DNA from: Deltaproteobacteria bacterium RIFOXYD12_FULL_50_9
Lineage (GTDB): Bacteria; Desulfobacterota; Desulfobulbia; Desulfobulbales; CALZHT01
Length of the DNA stretch: 14,765 nucleotides
Assembly (NCBI GenBank): GCA_001799225.1
Contig: MGTA01000257.1
Span: 16,056-30,820 of the forward strand
Direction: 5' to 3'
In this document: piece after piece, positions 8,062 to 14,765 of the stretch
Layout: each line of letters begins with the position of its first letter
How positions within the stretch are numbered: position 1 is the stretch's first letter
The notes under the pieces: generated by a model
The model's database searches: none
What the model saw: only the letters and a program-made list of their open reading frames with translations
What the model was told of the DNA's origin: nothing
Program-made: the position numbers and the translations under genes

Positions 8062-9405
8062 ATGAAAATACTGCTGACTGCCCATCAATTTTTTCCAGAC
8101 TATAGAGCAGGGACTGAAGTTTTAACTTACTCGGTTGCCCGAGAACTAATCGAACGCGGCCATGAGGTACGTGTCTTAACTGCCCATCCGACTGAACAGA
8201 AAATGTTGGATGAGGAAAGATTCGACGAATATCAGTACGAAGGAATTTCTGTTTACCGCTTTTATCACGCCTACACTCCGATGGCTGGGCAGTGCTCGAT
8301 GGTTGAGCTCAGTTTCGATAATCATCTGGCCGCCAAGCATTTCAAACAAATTTTGGAAGAATTCAAGCCAGATGTGGTGCATTTTTTCCATTTGAACCGC
8401 TTGGGTACCGGCTTGATCGAGTTGGCCGTACGAGCTGAAATTCCAGCCTTTATGACACCTACAGACTTTTGGGCTATTTGTCCCACTGTGCAGCTCGTAT
8501 TGAGCAATGGTAGCTTGTGTCGAGGGCCAAGTGTTTATGCAGGAAATTGTGTGAAACACTTTGCCGAGAGCACTCAAAATGGCCTGATTGCTATTCTTGC
8601 TAAATACCTGCCAACCACGTTAGCCGACCTTTTGGCACGGCTCACTCAAGCGGATCTTATGCCGTCCTACCCGCATCAGGTCGAGGTAAAGGCGCTTTGT
8701 TCTCGCTTAGCAATAAATGTGGCACGACTAAACCAATTAAATAAAATTGTTGCTCCCAACTCTTTTATGAGTAAGCTGCTGGTGCGGTATGGTATTTCAC
8801 CTCACTTGATTATTCAGGCCAGCTATGGCATTGATGTTAATAGGAATGTTGAGATTGCCCCACGCCGATCATCCAGTCATCCATTCCGGGTCGGATATAT
8901 CGGCACACTCGCACAGCATAAGGGGTGTCATATACTTATCGAAGCCTTCAAATCTCTTCCGAGTGGCCGAGCGATTTTGAAGATATATGGCAGGACGGAA
9001 GAATTTCCCGTATATTTAAGCAAATTGAAGCAACTTGCGGCCCAGCAAAATTTTATTGAGTTTTGCGGAGTCTTCCATAATTCAAAAATTGCGGAGGTTA
9101 TGGCCGACCTTGATGTGTTGGTCGTTCCGTCCCTTTGGTACGAAAACACCCCGTTAGTAGTTTATTCGGCTCAAGCGGCACGTTGTCCGGTGGTCGCTTC
9201 TGATTTCCCCGGTATTTCTGAGGTCGTTCGAGACGAGGTAAATGGCCTGCTATTTGAAGCAGGCAATCCGAAAGATTTAGCAAGGCAGCTTGCCAGACTT
9301 ATTAATGAACCTGGTCTTGCTGAACAACTCAGCACAAATGCCCAACAACCGAAATCAACGAGCAGTTATGTGGATGAGCTGCTGAGTCTATGGACATCAG
9401 CGTAA
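8062..9405 (+). CDS. GT4 family glycosyltransferase, paralog of the one at 4741
   Basis: A 447-residue GT-B glycosyltransferase. It starts MKILLTAHQFFPDYRAGTEV and shows RVGYIGTLAQHKGCHILIEAF (276-296, Lys287), LKIYG (306-310) and VPSLWYENTPLVVYSAQAA (355-373). Glu361 is the first EX7E residue and Ser369 stands where the second Glu is expected. Cysteines at 140, 153 and 163 and His166 occupy the same places as the four cysteines of the paralog at 4741 (C-x-x-H instead of C-x-x-C). ATG 8062 is chosen because it gives the same N-terminus as the paralog; the in-frame TTG 8053 would add three residues. AGCAGG at 8045-8050 is the likely ribosome site, though eleven bases away. Its stop is directly followed by the next ATG. 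Donor and acceptor are unknown. Confidence 0.91.
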   Translation: MKILLTAHQFFPDYRAGTEVLTYSVARELIERGHEVRVLTAHPTEQKMLDEERFDEYQYEGISVYRFYHAYTPMAGQCSMVELSFDNHLAAKHFKQILEEFKPDVVHFFHLNRLGTGLIELAVRAEIPAFMTPTDFWAICPTVQLVLSNGSLCRGPSVYAGNCVKHFAESTQNGLIAILAKYLPTTLADLLARLTQADLMPSYPHQVEVKALCSRLAINVARLNQLNKIVAPNSFMSKLLVRYGISPHLIIQASYGIDVNRNVEIAPRRSSSHPFRVGYIGTLAQHKGCHILIEAFKSLPSGRAILKIYGRTEEFPVYLSKLKQLAAQQNFIEFCGVFHNSKIAEVMADLDVLVVPSLWYENTPLVVYSAQAARCPVVASDFPGISEVVRDEVNGLLFEAGNPKDLARQLARLINEPGLAEQLSTNAQQPKSTSSYVDELLSLWTSA

Positions 9406-10380
9406 ATGCATAGTGTTACTGTCATAATCGTGAACTGGAATAGCGGAACACTCCTTGCTAAGTGTTTGCAACATCTTGAACGGCAAACCTTTTTCCCTTT
9501 GCGCGTGTTTGTGGTAGACAATGCGAGTACTGATAATTCCGCTGCCTGTGCTGAGGGATTCTCTAATGTCACCTTGCTTAGAATGGCAGCCAATCATGGT
9601 TTCGCTGGTGGTAACAATGTTGCACTCGCTCAGTGCGAAACCGAGTTTGTTGCCCTGCTGAACCCCGATGCTTTTCCAGAGCCGGACTGGCTTGAATCTC
9701 TGCTCATGGCTGCTTCCGCTCACTCTGAAGTAGCGGCGTTTGGCTCTCGCCAGCTTTGTGATGAAACTCCTGGTATTTTGGATGGAATAGGTGATAGCTA
9801 CCTGATAAGTGGACGGGTGTTGCGTGCGCGCTTTGGGGAACTTCAGCAAACGAACGATTTAATAGAGAAGGAGATATTCTCACCCTGCGCAGCAGCAGCT
9901 TTGTATCGGCGGCAGGCTTTGGTCGATATCGGTGGGTTTGATGAGGATTATTTTTGTTACGTTGAAGATGTCGACTTGGGTTTTCGTTTGCATCTGGCGG
10001 GACATAAAGCCATGTATGTACCGGAAGCAGTGGTTCGTCATGTCGGTTCGGCCACCACAGGTGGGCAGCACAGCGATTTTGCGGTGTATTATGGACACCG
10101 CAATCTGGTATGGACTTTCATCAAAAACATGCCGGGCATTTTGTTCTTGCTACTGTTGCCTCTGCATGGTTTGCTCAATCTGGCTAGCATCATCTGGTTC
10201 GCATTGCAGGGGCGGGGTGGGGTGATTGGGCGAGCCAAGCGTGATGCCTTGTTGGATTTGCCGAAAATGTGGCGCAAGCGGCAACGTATTCAAAAGAGTC
10301 GGGTTGCTTCGATCGGTGAGATTTGGCGATTGTTAGATAAACGGATAGTTACGACAAAATTTGGCAGAAAAGACATATGA
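9406..10380 (+). CDS. GT2 family glycosyltransferase with C-terminal membrane-associated segment
   Basis: A 324-residue GT-A glycosyltransferase. Seen: VTVIIVNWNSG (4-14), VVDNASTDNS (36-45), the AANHGFAGGNN loop (61-71), LLNPDAFP with the DxD-type acid at Asp88, GGFDEDYFCYVEDVDLGFRL (176-195) with the catalytic-region acids 187-190, and the RHVGS segment near 211. A hydrophobic stretch at 243-268 could sit in or on the membrane. These features fit the rhamnosyltransferase-like branch of GT2. The ATG immediately follows the stop of the upstream gene and no strong ribosome site is visible, so coupling is likely. Its end overlaps the next gene by four bases (ATGA). It would extend the lipid-linked glycan at the inner membrane face. 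Confidence 0.91.
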   Translation: MHSVTVIIVNWNSGTLLAKCLQHLERQTFFPLRVFVVDNASTDNSAACAEGFSNVTLLRMAANHGFAGGNNVALAQCETEFVALLNPDAFPEPDWLESLLMAASAHSEVAAFGSRQLCDETPGILDGIGDSYLISGRVLRARFGELQQTNDLIEKEIFSPCAAAALYRRQALVDIGGFDEDYFCYVEDVDLGFRLHLAGHKAMYVPEAVVRHVGSATTGGQHSDFAVYYGHRNLVWTFIKNMPGILFLLLLPLHGLLNLASIIWFALQGRGGVIGRAKRDALLDLPKMWRKRQRIQKSRVASIGEIWRLLDKRIVTTKFGRKDI

Positions 10381-11270
10381 ATCCCGTCATTTCAACAGTT
10401 ATTGTAAATTATAACGCAGGTACAATGTTACGTAGCTGTGTCGATTCGTTGCTGAATTGCCCACTGGCAATTGAAATTATCGTGGTTGATAACGCATCGA
10501 CGGATGGCAGTTTGGAGGCTTTGCTGGGACTGCCTGGCGTACAGATAATTAAAAATCCAAGCAATGTTGGTTTCGCTGCGGCATGTAATAGAGGGGTGCA
10601 TGTTGCTTCTGCCCAGTTTTTGTTGTTCCTAAATCCAGACTGCTCGTTTCAGCCGGGAGCCTTGGCTGAATTGTTGGACGCGATGGCGATAAATACAGGT
10701 GTGGGTATGGTGGGCGGTTTTCTTGCTAATTTGGATGGGACCGAACAAGCAGGCGGTCGTCGGGCAATACCTACCCCTTGGCGTTCTTTTGTGCGCGTCT
10801 TTGGGCTGGCCCGTTTTTCGGATCGTTGGCCGCGCCTGTTCTTTGATTTTTACCTGCATAAACAACCGTTGCCAGATCACGCCATTGAGGTGGAGGCGAT
10901 TTCTGGCGCCTGTATGATGGTCAGACGTGAGGCGATGCAGGATGTCGGAGAGTGGGACGAGGGCTATTTTCTTCATTGTGAAGATTTGGACTGGTGTATG
11001 CGTTTTCGACAACATGGGTGGAAGATTCTGTTTGTCCCCTCGGCTCGAATCACTCATGCCTTGAGTGTTTGCGGGAAAAGTAGGCCGGTATTTGTCGAGT
11101 GGCATAAGCATAAAGGGATGATGCGGTTTTACCGTAAATTTTATAGACACCAGTATCCGGGTGGTTTGATGTGGCTGGTAGCCCTGGGCGTTTGGCTCCG
11201 TTTCGGAGCGATTGCCGCTTATTATGGTACGCGCCATGTTGGACGAAAGGTGGGTGTCAGCCATGCATGA
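10377..11270 (+). CDS. GT2 family glycosyltransferase, WbbL-like (putative rhamnosyltransferase)
   Basis: A 297-residue GT-A glycosyltransferase: STVIVNYNAG (6-15), VVDNASTDGS (36-45), NPSNVGFAAACNRG (60-73), FLNPDCSF (84-91, Asp88), MVGGFLANLDGTEQAGGRR (111-129), SGACMMVRREA (176-186) and DEGYFLHCEDLDWCMRF (194-210). The set fits the WbbL group, whose studied members transfer L-rhamnose from dTDP-L-rhamnose. No dTDP-rhamnose genes lie in the window, so another 6-deoxy sugar such as GDP-L-fucose could be the donor here; that is inference. It overlaps the upstream gene by four bases and the downstream SDR gene by eight, forming a coupled set of three. Confidence 0.91.
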   Translation: MNPVISTVIVNYNAGTMLRSCVDSLLNCPLAIEIIVVDNASTDGSLEALLGLPGVQIIKNPSNVGFAAACNRGVHVASAQFLLFLNPDCSFQPGALAELLDAMAINTGVGMVGGFLANLDGTEQAGGRRAIPTPWRSFVRVFGLARFSDRWPRLFFDFYLHKQPLPDHAIEVEAISGACMMVRREAMQDVGEWDEGYFLHCEDLDWCMRFRQHGWKILFVPSARITHALSVCGKSRPVFVEWHKHKGMMRFYRKFYRHQYPGGLMWLVALGVWLRFGAIAAYYGTRHVGRKVGVSHA

Positions 11271-12144
11271 AAAGCGGGTTGCCGTCTTGGGGGCCACAAG
11301 CCTGGTCGGCGAGTGTCTGTTGCCGCTGCTTGTCCGTGACGGATGGCGGGTAATGGCCTTATCCAGACGCAAGATCGACAGGAAGGATGGCAGCATTGAG
11401 TGGCAGCGTCTAGACAAAGAGAGTTTAAAACCAGAGAATTATCAGGGAGGAGAGTCGATAAGCCATTGCATTTGTCTCGCGCCTCTCTGGGTTTTGTCAG
11501 ATTACCTCGATTTATTTGCTATGCTTAAAATCCGGCGCTTGGTAGTGCTCTCATCAACCAGCCGGTTTACGAAAGATACCTCTTCCGATCCGGAAGAGCA
11601 GGCTGTGGCCCGGCGCCTGGCCGAGGCTGAAATGCTGCTACAGACATGGGGGGAATCCCATGGCGTAGAGTGGGTGATCCTGCGCCCGACCCTGATCTAT
11701 GGCTTGGGACGGGATAAAAATATTGCCGAGATCGCTCGCTTTATACGGCGTTTTGGCTTTTTCCCATTGTGCGGAAGAGCTAGTGGTCTCCGGCAACCCA
11801 TCCATGCTCAGGACGTGGCTACAGTCTGTCTGTCTGCTTTGCAAGAGCCGGCGGCGGCGAATCGGGCCTATAACGTCTCAGGAGGTGAAACGCTGAATTA
11901 TTGCACAATGGTGGCGCGCGTTTTCAGAGCAATGGGTCGAAGTCCACGCCTGGTGTCCATTCCGTTGTTCGTCTTCCGGATGGCTTTAGTGCTGCCGCAA
12001 TTTTTGCCACGCTATCGGCATGTTACGGCCTCGATGGCCGAGCGTATGAACCGGGATCTGGTGTTTGATCACAAGGAGGCTGCGCTAGACTTGGCATTTA
12101 AACCGAGGACGTTTGTCTTGTCGGAAGGGGATGTAGTGGTGTAA
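11263..12144 (+). CDS. atypical SDR (NAD-dependent epimerase/dehydratase family) lacking YxxxK
   Basis: A 293-residue protein with an SDR fold: VAVLGATSLVG (6-16) at the nucleotide-binding end, RRLVVLSSTSRF (91-102), WVILRPTLIYGLG (137-149), the HAQDVA segment (181-186) and AYNVSGGETLNY (202-213). The usual GxxGxxG has Ser in place of the middle Gly (residue 13). The segment VARRLAEAE (115-123) aligns with the usual Y-x-x-x-K-x-x-x-E, so the catalytic Tyr and Lys appear as Val115 and Leu119. The C-terminus carries AERMNRDLVFDHKEA, typical of a family that often sits beside WbbL-type transferases in O-antigen loci. ATG 11263 is preferred over the earlier in-frame ATG 11212, which would overlap the upstream gene by 59 bases. 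Role uncertain: a nucleotide-sugar reductase or epimerase, or a non-catalytic relative. Confidence 0.85.
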   Translation: MHEKRVAVLGATSLVGECLLPLLVRDGWRVMALSRRKIDRKDGSIEWQRLDKESLKPENYQGGESISHCICLAPLWVLSDYLDLFAMLKIRRLVVLSSTSRFTKDTSSDPEEQAVARRLAEAEMLLQTWGESHGVEWVILRPTLIYGLGRDKNIAEIARFIRRFGFFPLCGRASGLRQPIHAQDVATVCLSALQEPAAANRAYNVSGGETLNYCTMVARVFRAMGRSPRLVSIPLFVFRMALVLPQFLPRYRHVTASMAERMNRDLVFDHKEAALDLAFKPRTFVLSEGDVVV

Positions 12145-12181
12145 GGGTAGTGATTTTAATAGGTTGAAATTGGAGTAGGGC

Positions 12182-13267
12182 ATGAAGAAAAGAGCATTGA
12201 TCACCGGGATTACCGGCCAGGATGGGGCTTATCTGGCCGAGTTTCTCCTGGCTAAAGGCTATGAAGTGCACGGTATCAAAAGGCGGACCTCTCTATTTAA
12301 TACTGACCGGATTGATCACCTCTATCAAGACCCGCACGAGAAGGACCGGCGTCTCTTTCTCCATCACGGCGATATGACGGATTCAAGTAGCCTGATCAGC
12401 ATTGTTCAGCAGGTTCAACCGGACGAGATATACAACCTGGCAGCCCAGAGCCATGTGGCGGTTTCGTTCGAGGAACCCGAATATACAGCCAATTCTGATG
12501 CACTTGGGGTGTTGCGTCTTCTCGATGCCATCCGGATCCTCGGGCTTGAAAAGAAAACCCGGTTCTATCAGGCCTCGACCTCAGAATTGTTCGGCAAGGT
12601 GCAAGAGGTCCCGCAACGGGAGACAACCCCATTTTATCCCCGTTCGCCTTATGCGGTCGCCAAATTGTATGCCTACTGGATTACCGTTAACTATCGGGAG
12701 GCCTACGGGATCTATGCCTGTAACGGCATCCTGTTCAACCATGAGTCGCCGGTCAGGGGTGAAACATTTGTCACCCGCAAAGTGACCAGGGCCCTGGCCC
12801 GGATCAAGCTGGGATTACAGGATTGTCTCTATCTCGGCAATCTTGATGCGAAGCGGGATTGGGGCCATGCCAAAGACTACGTTGAAATGCAATGGCTTAT
12901 GCTGCAGCAGGAAACGCCGGAGGACTTTGTGATCGCCACAGGAGAACAGTACAGTGTCAGGGATTTCGTCGATGCCGCGGCCGCTGAATTGGGGATGAGC
13001 CTGCGTTGGGAAGGGCAGGGCCTTGCCGAAAAGGCCTATGATACTGCCGGCAAATGCCTTGTGGCTGTCGATCCTCGCTATTTCCGGCCGACCGAGGTGG
13101 AAACTTTGCTCGGAGACCCAACAAAAGCCAGGGAAAAGCTTGGTTGGGTACCGAAGATAACCTTTAAGGAAATGGTCGAAGAAATGGTGAGAGAAGATTT
13201 TATAAGCGCCAAACGTGATGCATTGATCACGCTACATGGCTATAAGGCAATGGACTACCACGAGTAA
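12182..13267 (+). CDS. gmd: GDP-mannose 4,6-dehydratase
   Basis: A 361-residue Gmd. It converts GDP-D-mannose to GDP-4-keto-6-deoxy-D-mannose, the branch point to GDP-L-fucose, GDP-perosamine and GDP-rhamnose. Seen: ALITGITGQDGAYLAEFLL (5-23) with the NADP-binding glycines, IKRRTS (32-37), NLAAQSHVAVSFEEP (85-99), the catalytic QASTSELFG (130-138; Thr133, Glu135), SPYAVAK (155-161; Tyr157, Lys161), NHESPVRGETFVTRK (186-200) and the C-terminal FRPTEVETLLGDP. Length and motifs match the family throughout. GGAG at 12172-12175 lies six bases before the ATG. fcl follows seven bases after its stop. Base composition is higher in G+C than in the left half of the window. Confidence 0.98.
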   Translation: MKKRALITGITGQDGAYLAEFLLAKGYEVHGIKRRTSLFNTDRIDHLYQDPHEKDRRLFLHHGDMTDSSSLISIVQQVQPDEIYNLAAQSHVAVSFEEPEYTANSDALGVLRLLDAIRILGLEKKTRFYQASTSELFGKVQEVPQRETTPFYPRSPYAVAKLYAYWITVNYREAYGIYACNGILFNHESPVRGETFVTRKVTRALARIKLGLQDCLYLGNLDAKRDWGHAKDYVEMQWLMLQQETPEDFVIATGEQYSVRDFVDAAAAELGMSLRWEGQGLAEKAYDTAGKCLVAVDPRYFRPTEVETLLGDPTKAREKLGWVPKITFKEMVEEMVREDFISAKRDALITLHGYKAMDYHE

Positions 13268-13274
13268 CGATATT

Positions 13275-14336
13275 ATGGATAAGAATGCAACTGTTTACAT
13301 CGCCGGGCACCGTGGACTGGTAGGCTCGGCCATCCTTCGGGAGTTTCTGGCCGCAGGCCATAATCCGCAGAGCATAATCCTCAGCACCCATGCTGAACTT
13401 AACCTTGCCAATCAGGCAGAGACCCAGGCTTTTTTTGAAAATAAACAACCAGATTATGTCATCCTGGCCGCAGCCAAGGTCGGTGGAATTATGGCCAATA
13501 ACACATACCCGGCTGATTTTATCTATGACAACCTGATAATTCAGGCCAATGTCATTCACGCTGCCTATCTTGCCGGGGTTAAACGCCTCTTGTTTCTCGG
13601 CTCATCCTGCATTTATCCGCGGAGTTGTCCGCAGCCTATTAAGGAAGAATATTTACTTACCGGGCCTCTTGAACCCACTAACCGGCCGTATGCGCTGGCT
13701 AAGATTGCCGGAATTGAACAATGCTGGAGTTATAACCGACAATATAGAACAAGGTTTCTTGCTGTGATGCCGACTAACTTGTATGGCTCCGGTGATCACT
13801 ATGATCTTAATGATAGCCATGTCATTCCAGCCCTTATCCGCAAGTTTCATCTGGCAAAACTTGCCATGCACGGCGACTGGCAGAGTATTGAGCAGGATGC
13901 TTGTCGGCGTGGGCCCATACCGGAGGATATCATGGCAACTTTGAAGGAGGGGGGCAGACAAGTAATACTTTGGGGTGACGGTAGTTCCTACAGGGAATTC
14001 ATGTACATCAATGATATGGCAAAAGCCTGTCTGTTTTTGATGCAGCTTCCTGAAGATGTTTACAACTTAGTCCTTAATCTTCACTCCTCTTCCCTTGGCT
14101 CTGGGCCCCCTTTGATCAATGTCGGTACTGGCGAGGATTTGACGATCAGGGAGATGGCCGCTATCGTTGCCGAGGTTGTCGGGTATCACGGAGAGATTAT
14201 TTGGGATACAACCAAGCCGAACGGCACACCGCGCAAGGTGCTTGATGTCACCCGGATCAAAAGACTTGGTTGGAGCCCGGGCGTCAAGATGGCCGATGGC
14301 CTGCAGCATGCCTATGCTGCCTATTTGAAAAAATAA
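13275..14336 (+). CDS. fcl: GDP-L-fucose synthase (epimerase/reductase)
   Basis: A 353-residue GDP-4-keto-6-deoxymannose 3,5-epimerase-4-reductase that takes the Gmd product to GDP-L-fucose with NADPH. Seen: VYIAGHRGLVGSAI (7-20), ILAAAKVGGIMANN (63-76), LGSSCIYP (108-115; Ser110, Cys112), RPYALAK (137-143; Tyr139, Lys143), VMPTNLYG (164-171) and DSHVIPALIRKFH (180-192; His182). It is about 30 residues longer than the E. coli enzyme because of an insertion around residues 195-226, between the active-site His segment and VILWGDGSSYREFMY. ATG 13275 starts the normal N-terminus; the in-frame ATG at 13236 would overlap gmd by 32 bases. No strong ribosome site is seen, so coupling to gmd is likely. 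Confidence 0.97.
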   Translation: MDKNATVYIAGHRGLVGSAILREFLAAGHNPQSIILSTHAELNLANQAETQAFFENKQPDYVILAAAKVGGIMANNTYPADFIYDNLIIQANVIHAAYLAGVKRLLFLGSSCIYPRSCPQPIKEEYLLTGPLEPTNRPYALAKIAGIEQCWSYNRQYRTRFLAVMPTNLYGSGDHYDLNDSHVIPALIRKFHLAKLAMHGDWQSIEQDACRRGPIPEDIMATLKEGGRQVILWGDGSSYREFMYINDMAKACLFLMQLPEDVYNLVLNLHSSSLGSGPPLINVGTGEDLTIREMAAIVAEVVGYHGEIIWDTTKPNGTPRKVLDVTRIKRLGWSPGVKMADGLQHAYAAYLKK

Positions 14337-14340
14337 GGAG
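14335..14340 (+). promoter_or_regulatory. ribosome binding site of the flippase gene
   Basis: AAGGAG, sharing its first two bases with the fcl stop codon, lies eight bases before GTG 14349. It supports this GTG as the start; the next in-frame GTG at 14388 has a purine-rich stretch only directly against it, too close to act. Confidence 0.6.
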
Positions 14341-14348
14341 AAGAGAGA

Positions 14349-14765
14349 GTGCCGTTTGCAACCGAGGCCGCGAATCGTCCGCAGGGAGTGATCAGGGATA
14401 TCCTGGCAAACCTGTTTGGCAAAGGCTGGGTTGCTTTATTAACGGTTCTGTTTGTCCCTTTTTTAATTCGGTATCTGGGGATTGAGGCTTACGGTCTGGT
14501 GGGATTTTTTATCACCTTGCAGGCCGTGCTGCTGCTGCTTGATTTCGGTTTCAGCACGACCCTGAACCGGTCGCTCTCCGCCTGTAGCGGCGCGGAGATC
14601 GCCCATGACGTCGTTGTCCTTGCAGAGACCCTGGAGCGCCTGTTCATCGGTTTTTCTGTGCTGGTTCTGCTGGTTGTGCTTCTCGCTGCACCGTGGTTGG
14701 TCAGCCATTGGCTTGTTGCAGGTACCCTACAGCCGCTCAGTGTCAAGCATGCCCTGCAATTGATG
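14349..14765 (+). CDS. wzx: Wzx-type polysaccharide flippase, N-terminal part (cut by right edge)
   Basis: An open frame from GTG 14349 runs to the right edge with no stop: 139 codons, roughly the first third of a flippase of usual length. Three hydrophobic helices are visible at about residues 22-40, 48-66 and 97-116. The stretch FLIRYLGIEAYGLVGFF (38-54), followed by LLLLDFGFSTTLNRSLS (61-77), is characteristic of oligosaccharide flippases of the MOP superfamily (RfbX/Wzx). These inner-membrane proteins move the undecaprenyl-linked repeat unit to the periplasm. The gene follows fcl by twelve bases, with a good AAGGAG site. Among the samples I counted it is one of the most G+C-rich parts of the window (40 of 60 at 14581-14640). 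Assignment to Wzx rather than another MOP exporter rests on the context. Confidence 0.87.
   Translation, partial: MPFATEAANRPQGVIRDILANLFGKGWVALLTVLFVPFLIRYLGIEAYGLVGFFITLQAVLLLLDFGFSTTLNRSLSACSGAEIAHDVVVLAETLERLFIGFSVLVLLVVLLAAPWLVSHWLVAGTLQPLSVKHALQLM

Noticed and set aside
9397..9849. Minus-strand open frame of 150 codons
   Set aside because: Opposite the well-supported GT2 gene at 9406; no motif and no plausible ribosome site.
10629..11417. Long open frame of 262 codons on the minus strand
   Set aside because: It lies opposite the WbbL-like GT2 gene and the start of the SDR gene, both with strong family motifs. The translation shows no recognisable domain, and no operon on the minus strand supports it.
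12145..12181. Gap before gmd considered as an internal promoter
   Set aside because: Only 37 bases, containing the ribosome site but no convincing promoter pair.
1..14765. Search for JUMPstart/ops element (GGCGGTAG), transposase or integrase fragments, and tRNA genes
   Set aside because: None was recognised by eye; the operon start, where an ops element would lie, is probably upstream of the window.

Overview
The window is a stretch of a surface-polysaccharide (O-antigen or capsule/exopolysaccharide type) biosynthesis locus from a Gram-negative bacterium, most likely a proteobacterium. All fourteen genes lie on the + strand, tightly packed, with several stop/start overlaps, as expected for one long operon. 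The first gene is cut by the left edge and the last by the right edge. The genus cannot be named from the sequence. Sampled base composition rises from roughly 37-42% G+C in the left half (22 of 60 at 3241-3300, 25 of 60 at 1861-1920) to 60-67% in places on the right (36 of 60 at 12601-12660, 40 of 60 at 14581-14640), which suggests a mosaic locus.

Layout. Positions 1-2446 hold two tandem DegT/DnrJ/EryC1/StrS sugar aminotransferases (the first partial) and a WbqC-like protein; this looks like an amino-sugar module. Positions 2471-6081 hold a GT2-coiled coil-GT4 fusion glycosyltransferase and a GT4 glycosyltransferase. Positions 6136-7984 hold a SAM-dependent methyltransferase and an extended SDR nucleotide-sugar epimerase/reductase. 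Positions 8062-11270 hold a second GT4 (paralogous to the first) and two GT2 glycosyltransferases, the second of WbbL type. Positions 11263-12144 hold an atypical SDR lacking the usual catalytic residues. Positions 12182-14336 hold gmd and fcl, which make GDP-L-fucose from GDP-mannose. The window ends in the first 139 codons of a Wzx-type flippase at 14349.

How it works together. Gmd and Fcl would supply GDP-L-fucose (GDP-mannose must come from elsewhere). The aminotransferases would make an amino-deoxy sugar from a 4-keto intermediate. The SDR at 7043 would make another sugar variant. Six glycosyltransferase domains in five proteins would assemble the repeat unit on undecaprenyl phosphate at the inner face of the membrane, the methyltransferase would decorate it, and Wzx would flip it. 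No initiating phosphosugar transferase, Wzy polymerase or Wzz is seen in the window.

No RNA gene, insertion sequence, integrase, CRISPR array or long non-coding stretch was found; the longest gap between genes is 77 bases. I see no wholly new system. The items most worth a second look are the fusion glycosyltransferase with in-frame 21-bp repeats in its coiled-coil linker, the altered EX7E motifs in all three GT4 domains, the cysteine-rich insert in two of them, and the SDR without YxxxK.
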